In this document: positions 7,246 through 15,075 of the stretch, in pieces
Numbering within the stretch: position 1 is the first letter of the stretch
Layout: every line of letters starts with the position of its first letter
Source of the DNA: an uncultured Campylobacteraceae bacterium
Lineage (GTDB): Bacteria > Campylobacterota > Campylobacteria > Campylobacterales > Arcobacteraceae
Length of the DNA: 19,284 nucleotides
Assembly (NCBI GenBank): GCA_913057765.1
Contig: CAJXPH010000022.1
Span: 1-19,284, forward strand
Reading direction: 5' to 3'
Program-made: the position numbers and the translations under genes
The notes under the pieces: generated by a model
Seen by the model: the letters and a program-made list of their open reading frames with translations, nothing else
Databases searched by the model: none
Told to the model about the DNA's origin: nothing

Positions 7246-8997
7246 TTACTTAAACTTTCCACTACCCTCTGAGAGAAGCAGTTCTATCATTCTAGCAACT
7301 TCATCGGGGTTCCCGCTTATTTCTTTATCAATAGCTTCAATTAAAATTTCGTATTTAGCAGCATTTTCTTCATCTAAGCCTTCAATATTGTTCATAATTT
7401 GGCTTTTTACTTTTGCTTTTAATCTTCCTTGCGCGCTATGTGCATCAAATTCATTTTCGTAATCACTCATAAATTCATCCATGAATTCATCATCAATAGG
7501 ATTACCTTTTATATCAACCTTTTTACCACCACTAGTCTTATCTCCAAGAACAACAACTTCGTGATTAACAATAAACTTCTTATAAAAGACAAACAATAAT
7601 ATTGCAGCAATTAAATATTGGAAATATTCACTAAAGTCTCTTAGTATTGATCTTACCATAGAAAGTGTATCTACACTCCCTCCGCCGTCGTCGATACCTT
7701 CAGAAGAAACTACATTACCATTTCCATCCATTTTTGTTTCGATATTTGCAATTGGTTTTAAACCAATAAATTTAAAATCTCTTACTGTAATTTTATCTCC
7801 ACGTTTTTTATCATATCCAATTGTATCTTGAACGATAGATTCCATAGAAGCTAGAAATTCATCTTTATTTTGAATATCTTTTAATACTGAAGAATCAAAG
7901 GTTACAGCAGCAGAAACTTTTTTTACTTGAGAGTAGTTATTGTTTTTTTCATCTATGATTTTTTTGGAAATTTCATAATTTGTTATGTTTTTTGCACTCT
8001 CGTTACTAGATTGTGTTCCACTATTTCCATTTGCTCCATCAGGTTCTTCAATATTATTATCAACACCTGCGGTTCCACCTGTACCAGAATTTGAACCAGC
8101 TGAACTAGAAGTATTTTCTGTAGTTTGTTGACTTCTTATAGTTCCTTCCGGTTCATATATTTCTTCTTTTACATGTCTTTTTTTAAAATCTAATTCTAAA
8201 TTAACTCTAGCAACAACCCTTTGAATTCCTACAAATGGCTCTAATAGTGCTACAATTTTTTTCTCATAATCTTCTTCTAATTTTTGTTTATATTTATTTT
8301 GAGCTAACGATTTTTGATTATCCATATCATCTAAAGACATTTGCAATAAAGCACCGTCTTGGTCAATCAATTGAATATTTTCATCTTTTAATTCTGAAAC
8401 TGCCGAAGCTATAAAATTCTTTATACCTTCAATTTGCTCTTGTGTTAAAAAAACTCCAGGTTTTAAAGAAATTACAGCTGAAGCAGTGGGATCAGCCTTT
8501 CTTTCAGTAAAAATAGTGTCTTTGGGTATTGCAATTTTTACATTTGCTCTTAATACACCAGAAAGAGACTCTAAAGAACGTGATAATTCGCCTTCTAAAG
8601 CTCGTAAATATTTAACCTTATTTTCAAAGTTTGTTGTTCCTAAAGAAGATTTTTCAAAAATCTCCCATCCAACATGCTTACTAGTAGCAGCATCACTTGT
8701 TACAAGTTTAATTTTTGCAATATTAATAAAATCTTTTGAAGTTTTTAAAGTTAAATTATTACCATTTCCTATTACTGAAAATTCTATTCCAGAAGCTTCA
8801 AGTTCAGTACTTGCTAACATAACTTGATTCTTAGTTAGATTTGTAGCAATAGTGTAATTAAGTTTTTTATCTTGTGCTTTTATATTTGAATATACTAACA
8901 ATCCGACTAACAACACAAATAAAAGAGAGAACCCTCCAATAATTACGGCTCTTTGTGCAGCATTTAGATTGTTTATAAACTTGACTAGTTGATCCAT
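7246..8997 (-). CDS. fliF: Flagellar MS-ring protein FliF
   Basis: Forms the inner-membrane MS ring on which rotor and export gate are built. Membrane segments lie at about 17-36 and 458-476, with the periplasmic ring-building (YscJ/FliF) domain between them, including RANVKIAIPKDTIF at 150-163 and TASAVISLKPG at 171-181. A low-complexity Gly/Ser/Asn stretch spans roughly 293-336. The cytoplasmic tail (about 530-583) holds the FliG-binding helices. Its 583 residues are normal for the family. It sits between flgB and fliG with gaps of 16 and 10 bp. Confidence 0.95.
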   Translation of the reverse strand: MDQLVKFINNLNAAQRAVIIGGFSLLFVLLVGLLVYSNIKAQDKKLNYTIATNLTKNQVMLASTELEASGIEFSVIGNGNNLTLKTSKDFINIAKIKLVTSDAATSKHVGWEIFEKSSLGTTNFENKVKYLRALEGELSRSLESLSGVLRANVKIAIPKDTIFTERKADPTASAVISLKPGVFLTQEQIEGIKNFIASAVSELKDENIQLIDQDGALLQMSLDDMDNQKSLAQNKYKQKLEEDYEKKIVALLEPFVGIQRVVARVNLELDFKKRHVKEEIYEPEGTIRSQQTTENTSSSAGSNSGTGGTAGVDNNIEEPDGANGNSGTQSSNESAKNITNYEISKKIIDEKNNNYSQVKKVSAAVTFDSSVLKDIQNKDEFLASMESIVQDTIGYDKKRGDKITVRDFKFIGLKPIANIETKMDGNGNVVSSEGIDDGGGSVDTLSMVRSILRDFSEYFQYLIAAILLFVFYKKFIVNHEVVVLGDKTSGGKKVDIKGNPIDDEFMDEFMSDYENEFDAHSAQGRLKAKVKSQIMNNIEGLDEENAAKYEILIEAIDKEISGNPDEVARMIELLLSEGSGKFK

Positions 8998-9013
8998 ATA
9001 ATAAATATCCTAA

Positions 9014-9421
9014 TTAATTTTTTTGTGATGATTCAACTATAGAACGCATCAATCTTGAATCTTTTTTGATTGATGATTGTAATGCATCAAATATAACTTT
9101 ATTTTTCGACATTTCACTCATTTGAGTATCTAAATTGACATTATTGCCATCATTTTGTTCTTCTAAACCTTTTAACTCAATTAAATTTGGTTCATTTGTT
9201 TTTGGAACATCCATTGTTCCAATCATGTGTTTTGAGTTTGTTGCAAACATTTTTAAATCTTTATCATTATCAATTTTTTTTAACTCATGTTCGAATGCTA
9301 AATCTTTTGTTTTATATCCAGGAGTGTTTATATTTGAAATATTACTAGAAATAACCTGCTGTCTATCACTTCTAAAACTTAATTGATTAAAAAGTAAATC
9401 TGTTACGCTACTTGGCTTCAT
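9014..9421 (-). CDS. flgB: Proximal rod protein FlgB
   Basis: A rod subunit placed just above the MS ring. The N-terminal rod motif is present (SSNISNINTPGYKTKDLAFE at 25-44), as is the typical C-terminal part (NNVNLDTQMSEMSKNKVIFD). At 135 residues, and with an N-terminus unlike that of FlgC, FlgB is the better call. The start overlaps the stop of the preceding rod gene as ATGA. FlgC and FliE, which usually follow flgB, do not; fliF is next. Confidence 0.87.
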   Translation of the reverse strand: MKPSSVTDLLFNQLSFRSDRQQVISSNISNINTPGYKTKDLAFEHELKKIDNDKDLKMFATNSKHMIGTMDVPKTNEPNLIELKGLEEQNDGNNVNLDTQMSEMSKNKVIFDALQSSIKKDSRLMRSIVESSQKN

Positions 9422-10140
9422 GATCTAGTGTTACTCCCAATTTTTTCAATTAGTTTCCCATTTAGTTCATCTATTGTTGATAGTGCTTTTTGAGCTTGGT
9501 CAAATCTTCTATGTGCGTCAATAAGAGACACCATAGCTGAAACCGAATTAACATTTGAACGTTCAATAGCTCCTTGCATGATTTCACCATCATTTAAGTC
9601 AAAATTTTCTATGAAGGCACCATCTTTAACTTTAAAATTATTATCTTTGTATTTATCTAAATCTTTATAATCAATTTTTACAACAGCTATTTGATTTACA
9701 AATTCTTCTTCTGTTGCAATTGGTTCGTTATCACTGTTTAATACAAATTGACCATTAGAATCAACTAAAAGGCCATCTTGTATTTTAAATGCTCCATCTC
9801 TTGTATACACCACTTCTCCACTGTCATCCTGTATTTTAAAAAATGTGTCAGTTTTATTTAAAGCAAAGTCTAAAGTGTTTCCCGTTGGCATAATTGCACC
9901 TTGTGCACTATTAATAAATTTAGAGTCCATTTTTGGAATAGTATTAGTTACTTCATTTATTTTTGTAGGAGTAAAGCCTTCTTGTTGCGCTCTTTGTAAA
10001 TAATGATTAAATGAACCTTCAGATATACCCTCTTGCTTAAAACCATTTGTATTTGAATTAGCTAAATTATTTGAAACCATATCAAGTCTATTGATTTGAT
10101 TAATCATTGATGCAGCTAAAGGGTATGTTCCTTGATTCAT
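9418..10140 (-). CDS. flgF: Rod protein of the FlgF/FlgG family, probably FlgF
   Basis: A flagellar basal-body rod subunit. The family N-terminus is seen as DMVSNNLANSNTNGFKQEG (20-38), the middle motif as TRDGAFKIQDGLLVDSNGQF, and the C-terminus as MVSLIDAHRRFDQAQKAL (203-220). Its 240 residues suit FlgF. It is less conserved than the FlgG on the other strand: the usual MYRGL-type start is replaced by MNQGTYPLAASM. It corresponds best to FlgF, called FlgG2 in Campylobacter. The start has AAAGGAAT upstream; it follows cheZ by 17 bp. Confidence 0.8.
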   Translation of the reverse strand: MNQGTYPLAASMINQINRLDMVSNNLANSNTNGFKQEGISEGSFNHYLQRAQQEGFTPTKINEVTNTIPKMDSKFINSAQGAIMPTGNTLDFALNKTDTFFKIQDDSGEVVYTRDGAFKIQDGLLVDSNGQFVLNSDNEPIATEEEFVNQIAVVKIDYKDLDKYKDNNFKVKDGAFIENFDLNDGEIMQGAIERSNVNSVSAMVSLIDAHRRFDQAQKALSTIDELNGKLIEKIGSNTRS

Positions 10141-10157
10141 TTAATTCCTTTCAAGTT

Positions 10158-11303
10158 CTAATTATTAAATTCTGCAATTAAAGATTCTAAATCTTCATCA
10201 CCTAATAAATCATCTGTATTATCGCCATGGATGTGATTTGCTACGGCTACTTCTTGTCTATTGCCATCATCTTCAAAAAGATTATTCAAGTAAGTTGAAA
10301 GTTTTCTAATAACAGACATTACTCTTTCAATCTTTTGTCTATTAATATCATTAAACTGCATTAATTCCATAGCTTGAAAAATTTCGTTGTTTCCATCGTT
10401 TAATTTATCATTAATACCAGATATATGATTTCCCATTGATTCAGCTTGACCTAAATTTTCTTTAAAAACATCAATATTTGGAAACTTTTGACTTAATGAG
10501 AATAACATTGCAATTTGTTTTTCATTAAAAGAAGCTAATTCTTTCACATCACTTTGTATACCATTATTATAATCAAGAATGTTGCTTAAAACATCGAAAA
10601 TTTTTGTTGCTTTTTCTTCAGAATCATTTGCAACTTCACTTAACTGATTTACTACTTTAGTATCATCTTCAACTGGCAATGGAAAAATTCCTTTTTCAAT
10701 TTTATTATCAGTCCAACCTTTTCCAATATCATCAGTTTTTTTATCTGATGCAATTGATTCAGCTGAAGTAACAATTGGACTAGACTCTGGCTCTTTCATA
10801 TTATCAATCGTAGATAATAATTCATCTATATCATTATCTGAAGTTTCTTCATTTGTTAATTCAACAGGTGGTTCAATACTTTTTTCAATATTTTCTAAAT
10901 TAACAACTGGTTCTTCTATTGATAAATCCATATCAGGATTAATTAAATCATCAGGTATTTCAATTTCAGGGGCAGACTCATTTTCTGATGAATTATCATT
11001 TTGTTCTAATTCTTTTAAAATATCATCAATATTTGTTTCAGCTTCTTCAGTCAATGTTTCAGCAGGAGTTTCAATATCTTCTAAACTATTTAATAAATCA
11101 TCAACAGATTCTTCTGTACTATTACTATTATCTTCATCATTAACAGATATGTCTTCTGTTTGTGCAATTAAATCATTAATATCATCTTCTGACATGTTCC
11201 CAACGGGAACACTTTCTTCAACAGGTGATTCTTCTGATGCCGGTTCATCTTCAAAATCTAAACCGTTCATCAATGACTCAATTTCTTCTTGACTCATACT
11301 CAT
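10158..11303 (-). CDS. cheZ: CheZ-like CheY-P phosphatase with long acidic N-terminal extension
   Basis: Probably removes phosphate from CheY-P to end the switch signal. Residues about 225-345 are helical and contain LMQFNDINRQKIERVM; D319 and Q323 have the spacing of the catalytic Asp and Gln of E. coli CheZ (DLTGQ). The C-terminus, TDDLLGDEDLESLIAEF (363-379), resembles the CheY-binding tail of CheZ (VDDLLDSLGF). The gene directly follows cheY, 33 bp away. The first 200 or so residues are acidic, probably disordered, and open with MSQEEIESLMNGL, very like the FliM N-terminal CheY-docking peptide. Related short motifs recur at 38-46, 67-75, 92-99 and 158-166. At 381 residues it is longer than E. 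coli CheZ (214). The catalytic assignment rests on motif matching by eye. Confidence 0.8.
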   Translation of the reverse strand: MSMSQEEIESLMNGLDFEDEPASEESPVEESVPVGNMSEDDINDLIAQTEDISVNDEDNSNSTEESVDDLLNSLEDIETPAETLTEEAETNIDDILKELEQNDNSSENESAPEIEIPDDLINPDMDLSIEEPVVNLENIEKSIEPPVELTNEETSDNDIDELLSTIDNMKEPESSPIVTSAESIASDKKTDDIGKGWTDNKIEKGIFPLPVEDDTKVVNQLSEVANDSEEKATKIFDVLSNILDYNNGIQSDVKELASFNEKQIAMLFSLSQKFPNIDVFKENLGQAESMGNHISGINDKLNDGNNEIFQAMELMQFNDINRQKIERVMSVIRKLSTYLNNLFEDDGNRQEVAVANHIHGDNTDDLLGDEDLESLIAEFNN

Positions 11304-11336
11304 TTCAAAACCTTTATATAGGATATCACTAGAAAA

Positions 11337-11705
11337 TTATTTTAAAACTCCATCAAGTTTCTCTTTTAAAACTTGAGCATTAAATGGTTTAACAATATAG
11401 TTATTTACTCCAGCTTTTAATGCTGTAATAACCTCACCTTTACCACCTTCAGTAGTAATCATAATAATAGGTACCTTTTTATGGTTACCTTCAGCTCTAA
11501 CCTTTTTTACTAAATCAAGCCCATTCATATTTGGCATATTCCAATCTGTTAAAATAATATCATATTGAGATTCACTTAACAGTTTCCATGCTTTTACACC
11601 ATCCTCAGCCTCATCAAAATCTTCTTTTGCATAACCAAGTTGCATAACAACATTACCAATTATTCTTCTCATAGTCGAGCTATCATCAACTATTAAAATT
11701 CTCAT
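11337..11705 (-). CDS. cheY: Chemotaxis response regulator CheY
   Basis: A single receiver domain of 122 residues with no output domain. It carries the chemotaxis signal from the kinase to the flagellar switch. The acidic pair D7/D8, phosphate acceptor D54 (in LTDWNMPNMNG), T84, Y103 and K106 (IVKPF) are all present. An open frame extends 12 codons further to 11741, but those residues do not fit the fold. The ATG at 11705 is preceded by AAAAAAGG at good distance and begins with MRILIVDDS, so I place the start there. A -10 box lies about 40 bases upstream, and cheZ follows 33 bp downstream. Confidence 0.94.
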   Translation of the reverse strand: MRILIVDDSSTMRRIIGNVVMQLGYAKEDFDEAEDGVKAWKLLSESQYDIILTDWNMPNMNGLDLVKKVRAEGNHKKVPIIMITTEGGKGEVITALKAGVNNYIVKPFNAQVLKEKLDGVLK

Positions 11706-11744
11706 ATTTAAACCTTTTTTAAAAACTATATTCAAAATCATTTT

Positions 11745-11750
11745 ATTATA
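11745..11750 (-). promoter_or_regulatory. Probable -10 box for cheY and the minus-strand motility operon
   Basis: TATAAT on the minus strand, within an alternating T/A run, would start transcription near 11738 and leave a leader of about 33 bases before the cheY ATG. No convincing -35 box and no sigma-54 GG/GC spacing are seen. It lies in the 152-bp divergent region between cheY and flgG. Confidence 0.5.
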
Positions 11751-11823
11751 TATAATTTGATTTGAATTTACACTTAATACAGAAATAATTAAACAGTTTA
11801 TCTAACTTTAAAAATTCTTTAAA

Positions 11824-11829
11824 TATAAT
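11824..11829 (+). promoter_or_regulatory. Probable -10 box for the flgG operon
   Basis: TATAAT on the plus strand, 28 bases before the flgG ATG, with T-rich stretches upstream as in Campylobacterota promoters. The predicted transcript starts near 11836 and includes the ribosome site AAAGGAT just before the ATG. The -35 region is not recognisable. Confidence 0.5.
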
Positions 11830-11857
11830 TAACTTAACTACGAAATAAAGGATTACC

Positions 11858-12646
11858 ATGATTAGAGGTCTTTATACCGCTGCAACAGGAATGAATTCTA
11901 TGCAACATCAAATTGATGTAACATCTAATAACATTGCGAACGTTAATACGATGGGATTTAAACAAGATAGAGCCGAATTTCAAGATTTGATGTATGAAAC
12001 ATTAAACTATACAGCTGGACAAACCTCTGAAACTACTACGAACCCTACAGGAATGGACGTAGGACTAGGTGTAAGAGTATCTGGTATCCAAAAGAACTTC
12101 TTACAAGGGGACTTAAAATTAACAAGTAACACCCTTGATTTAGCAATTGAAGGAAATGGATTCTTTCAAATTACAACTCCTGATGGAGAAACTGCCTACT
12201 CAAGAAATGGTGCCTTTAAATTAGATTCAGAAGGAAATATTGTAAATGGTAATGGTTATGCACTAAATCCACAAATTACAGTTCCTGATAATTTAATTAA
12301 TTTGACTATTGCAAGTGATGGAACAGTTACAGCAGAAGATCCAACTACAGGAGCAACTACAAATTTGGGGCAAATTACCGTTGCAGATTTTATTAATCCT
12401 GCAGGATTAACACCAAAAGGAGAATCATTATTTATGATAAGTGAAGCTTCTGGTGACCCAATTGAAGGGAATCCTACCGAAGACCAATTTGGAAGTATAA
12501 GACAAGGAATGATTGAGCTTTCAAACGTAAAATTAGTAAATGAAATGGTTGATTTAATTACAGCGCAGAGAGCTTATGAAGCAAATTCAAAAGCAATTAC
12601 TACAACAGATAGTATGCTTGATACTGTTAATAGATTAAAAAGATAG
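11858..12646 (+). CDS. flgG: Distal rod protein FlgG
   Basis: Forms the distal rod that crosses peptidoglycan and outer membrane. It is a canonical family member of 262 residues: MIRGLYTAATGMNSMQHQID, TSNNIANVNTMGFKQDRAEF and, at the C-terminus, MVDLITAQRAYEANSKAITT with TDSMLDTVNRLKR. The middle motif TLDLAIEGNGFFQI is intact. It is transcribed away from cheY and leads a three-gene operon. Start ATG with AAAGGAT upstream. Confidence 0.96.
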   Translation: MIRGLYTAATGMNSMQHQIDVTSNNIANVNTMGFKQDRAEFQDLMYETLNYTAGQTSETTTNPTGMDVGLGVRVSGIQKNFLQGDLKLTSNTLDLAIEGNGFFQITTPDGETAYSRNGAFKLDSEGNIVNGNGYALNPQITVPDNLINLTIASDGTVTAEDPTTGATTNLGQITVADFINPAGLTPKGESLFMISEASGDPIEGNPTEDQFGSIRQGMIELSNVKLVNEMVDLITAQRAYEANSKAITTTDSMLDTVNRLKR

Positions 12647-12664
12647 GTAATTTAAACTAACTTT

Positions 12665-13096
12665 ATGTCTACAGATTTAGAAGAACTAAAAAAACTTAGA
12701 GAAGAAAATTTCTTAAAACATAAAAAGAAAAAAAGAAATTATTATTTAAAAAGTAAAGAAAAAAGTTCTAATACAAAATATAAAAATTATAAAGAAATAG
12801 ACTACTCAAAAGAGCTTGATAGTGAGAACTTTAGTAAAAACATTAAGTTAATTGCAAAAAAGCAAAAAGAACATGTTGACGATAGAAAAGAACAAATTTT
12901 ACAAAAAATGAGTGAGTATAAAGAAAAAAAACAATCTTATTATCAAGATAATCGAGAAAAAAGATTAGAATATGACAAAACATATAGAGAAAAAAAGAAA
13001 GATGCTTTAAAAGAATATAGAAAAGAATATTATGAAAAGAATAAAGAAAAGATTTTAGAAAGACAAAGAGAAAAAAGAAAATTAAATAAAGAGTAA
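12665..13096 (+). CDS. Small lysine-rich basic protein, unknown
   Basis: A 143-residue protein dominated by Lys, Glu, Tyr and Arg, with no signal peptide or membrane segment. It is predicted by eye to be almost all helix or coiled coil. The C-terminal half repeats a pattern: YYQDNREKRLE at 92-102 and YYEKNKEKILE at 122-132, 30 residues apart, with related YREK/YRKE units between. I do not recognise a family; the high positive charge would allow nucleic-acid or acidic-protein binding. It starts 18 bp after flgG, has only a weak ribosome site, and ends 3 bp before the next gene, so it is probably translated as part of the flgG operon. Confidence 0.72.
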   Translation: MSTDLEELKKLREENFLKHKKKKRNYYLKSKEKSSNTKYKNYKEIDYSKELDSENFSKNIKLIAKKQKEHVDDRKEQILQKMSEYKEKKQSYYQDNREKRLEYDKTYREKKKDALKEYRKEYYEKNKEKILERQREKRKLNKE

Positions 13097-13099
13097 AAT

Positions 13100-14257
13100 A
13101 TGGCAGAAAAAACAGATGAAGAGATTATAAAAGAAGTTGGATTAGAGATTTCTAATGATGTTACTCCAGAAGAAGCTCTTGAAGAGTTATCACTTGATGG
13201 TGGAGATCTTGAGCCCATTGTAGAAACAACTAACATAAATTCAGATAACAACAACCTAAAAAGTAAAAAAAATGATTCTGAAGATAACAGCTTAAATAGC
13301 TCTTCTGAAAATAATCATATTGAAGAAAATGAAGATGATTCTTTTCCTGTACAAAAAAAACAACCCAAAATTTATAAAATTCTTATGGCAGTGGTAGCAT
13401 TTTTACTACTAATTTTATTCTTAGGTGTTACTTTATACTTTCTAGGCTTTTTTGATCCAGAAGAACCAGAAAAAATGCCAGAAAAGAAAATCGAAATGAA
13501 AAAAGCAAAACCAGAAATTGAATTTGATTCAAAAGATTTAAATAAAAAAAGATTAAATAAAAAACTTACTATGTTAACAAAACATGAAATAATGAATAGA
13601 AATGAATTAGAAGCTGAAGAAAAAAGAATACAAGAAGAAGAAAGATTAAAAAAAGAAGCTGAAGAAAAAGCCATAGCAGAAAAAAAGAAAAAAACTGAAG
13701 AAGAATTAGCAGCACAATATGCAAAAATAGAAAAAGAAAAGTTAATTCTACAAAATCAGCAAAAAGAAATAAAAGAAAAACAAGATAATTTCTTAAAAAT
13801 TCAAGAAGAAGCATCAATGAAACTTGATGAAAAAAGAGCTGAACTTTTAAAAGAATTAGAAGAACAAAGAAATATATCAAAAATGATTGAACCGGAGCCA
13901 AAAGAAGAAGCTATTCCTATGGAAGAAGAACCTCAAGAAGAGGTAATGATTGAAGAAAAAGAAGAACCTGTAGAAAAAATTATTGAAAAAAACACAACTA
14001 ATACTTTTCTTTCATTTATAAATGTTGCGACAATTAAAGGTAATTTGTATAAAGAATTTCTTGATGAAGTACAAAGATATGATAAAAACCTATCTTTATG
14101 TAGAGATTACAAAAATAGAATAGAAATATTTTTTGGACCATATGACTCAGATAAAGAGAGACAAAAAGTATTTAATAATTTGATGAATGATGGATTTAAG
14201 GAATCTTACTTAATTGATTTTACGACTGAAGAATATGAAAAAAGATGTAAATATTAA
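13100..14257 (+). CDS. Membrane protein with coiled coil and C-terminal SPOR-like domain
   Basis: A 385-residue protein. Residues 1-90 are acidic and cytoplasmic-looking. Residues 92-116 form one membrane segment (ILMAVVAFLLLILFLGVTLY). Residues about 165-260 are a Glu/Lys-rich coiled coil, followed by a Pro/Glu-rich linker. Residues 302-385 form a compact domain whose IEIFFGPYDSDKERQKVFNN stretch and following GFKESYLI match the pattern of SPOR domains, which bind glycan strands lacking stem peptides. Inferred topology: inside N-terminus, periplasmic C-terminus on peptidoglycan. The place behind flgG suggests a role where rod or stator meets the wall. It has two cysteines (C334, C383) in the terminal domain. 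The SPOR call is by pattern only. Confidence 0.75.
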   Translation: MAEKTDEEIIKEVGLEISNDVTPEEALEELSLDGGDLEPIVETTNINSDNNNLKSKKNDSEDNSLNSSSENNHIEENEDDSFPVQKKQPKIYKILMAVVAFLLLILFLGVTLYFLGFFDPEEPEKMPEKKIEMKKAKPEIEFDSKDLNKKRLNKKLTMLTKHEIMNRNELEAEEKRIQEEERLKKEAEEKAIAEKKKKTEEELAAQYAKIEKEKLILQNQQKEIKEKQDNFLKIQEEASMKLDEKRAELLKELEEQRNISKMIEPEPKEEAIPMEEEPQEEVMIEEKEEPVEKIIEKNTTNTFLSFINVATIKGNLYKEFLDEVQRYDKNLSLCRDYKNRIEIFFGPYDSDKERQKVFNNLMNDGFKESYLIDFTTEEYEKRCKY

Positions 14258-14288
14258 AAAATAAAAAGAAAGCTCTTTATGAGTTTTC
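14255..14288 (-). terminator. Rho-independent terminator of the rpsP-khpA-rimM operon
   Basis: Arms 14268-14275 and 14281-14288 form an 8-bp stem with one G-T pair and a 5-base loop. On the minus strand it is followed by CTTTTTATTTTTT. It overlaps the rimM stop codon and lies between two convergent genes. The plus-strand side has no comparable T-run, so it mainly ends the minus transcript and may partly slow the plus one. Confidence 0.7.
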
Positions 14289-14807
14289 TAATATTTCTAA
14301 ACTATTTTTTGTTTCTATAATTTTATTTTCTATGTCAACATTTTCTATATATGTTTCTGTCACATATGGTATCAAAAAAACATTAGGCAAGCCTTCTTTT
14401 ACTAAAGCTTCGTCTGTAATGATTTCAAAATAATCATCAAGAGGATACCTATGGATATCTTTTACTTTTCCTAAAAGCTTTCCGTTTTCTATGATTTTAC
14501 AATCTATTAAATCAAACCAAAAGAATTGACCTTTTTCAAGCTTACAATTTTGTTTTGTATCTTCTTCTGAAGAATATAATTCCTGATTTGTTAATTTTCT
14601 TGAAGTATCAACATCATCATAATTTTCAAACTTTATAAGTTCTCTAGACGAGTTGTATTCTTGAACTTTTAATTCAACTTTTTTGTTAGTAATAAATATC
14701 GCATTCTTTTTAAATTGATTAGGAAAATCAGAGTCTATTATAAGTCTTAAGTGACCCTTTAGACCAACTGCTTTTCCTAATTTTGCAACATAAATTTTAT
14801 TTTTCAT
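14277..14807 (-). CDS. rimM: 16S rRNA processing protein RimM
   Basis: Helps mature the 3' domain of the 30S subunit and binds ribosomal protein S19. The N-terminal domain shows VAKLGKAVGLKGHLRL (8-23), the RimM barrel signature. The C-terminal PRC barrel shows FWFDLIDCKIIENGKLLGKV and VFLIPYV. Its 176 residues are normal. It starts 9 bp after khpA. trmD and rplS, its usual followers, are absent: the next gene is convergent. Confidence 0.93.
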   Translation of the reverse strand: MKNKIYVAKLGKAVGLKGHLRLIIDSDFPNQFKKNAIFITNKKVELKVQEYNSSRELIKFENYDDVDTSRKLTNQELYSSEEDTKQNCKLEKGQFFWFDLIDCKIIENGKLLGKVKDIHRYPLDDYFEIITDEALVKEGLPNVFLIPYVTETYIENVDIENKIIETKNSLEILENS

Positions 14808-14816
14808 AAATGAATA

Positions 14817-15056
14817 TTAGTTTGCAATAACTTGTATTTTATAAGAGACACCATCTTTTGCTTTGCAACCATTTGCCATAGTTTTTAAAGCATTAATCAT
14901 ATTTCCGTTCTTACCAATAAGTTTTCCAATATCAGCACTGTTTGCTTTTATTGTTATTTCAGTAAAAGTTTCATCAATACTATTAGTTGAAATCGTTACT
15001 TCTTCTGGCTTACTTACAATTAGTTTTGCATAACTTTCTATAAAATTTGTAATCAT
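14817..15056 (-). CDS. khpA: KH-domain RNA-binding protein KhpA
   Basis: A small single KH-domain protein of 79 residues that binds RNA and in other bacteria pairs with KhpB. The GxxG loop is GKNG, within IGKLIGKNGNMINALKTM. Its place between rpsP and rimM is the conserved one for this family. Start ATG at 15056, 19 bp after rpsP. Confidence 0.92.
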   Translation of the reverse strand: MITNFIESYAKLIVSKPEEVTISTNSIDETFTEITIKANSADIGKLIGKNGNMINALKTMANGCKAKDGVSYKIQVIAN

Positions 15057-15075
15057 GTTAGTATTCTATCAGAAA

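Noticed and set aside
8486..8827. Open frame on the plus strand opposite fliF, and similar ones opposite fliG, fliH, flgB and ffh
   Set aside because: They lie wholly within well-supported genes, have no family features or ribosome sites, and arise from AT-rich codon use on the other strand.
9014..9421. Rod gene as flgC rather than flgB
   Set aside because: The N-terminus and the 135-residue length match FlgB; the FlgC-type start and its C-terminal pattern are absent.
11706..11741. Extension of CheY by 12 N-terminal residues
   Set aside because: The ATG at 11705 has a good AAGG ribosome site and begins the receiver fold directly; the extra residues cover the ribosome site and do not fit the family.
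11706..11857. Sigma-54 or sigma-28 promoters in the divergent cheY-flgG region and the other flagellar gaps
   Set aside because: I looked for GG-N10-GC spacing and for the sigma-28 pattern and saw neither; only TATAAT-type boxes were supported.
13372..13901. Hydrophobic minus-strand frames opposite the SPOR-like gene
   Set aside because: They are complements of Glu/Lys-rich coiled-coil codons, which always read as Phe/Leu/Ser-rich; the plus-strand frame has operon context and a domain structure.
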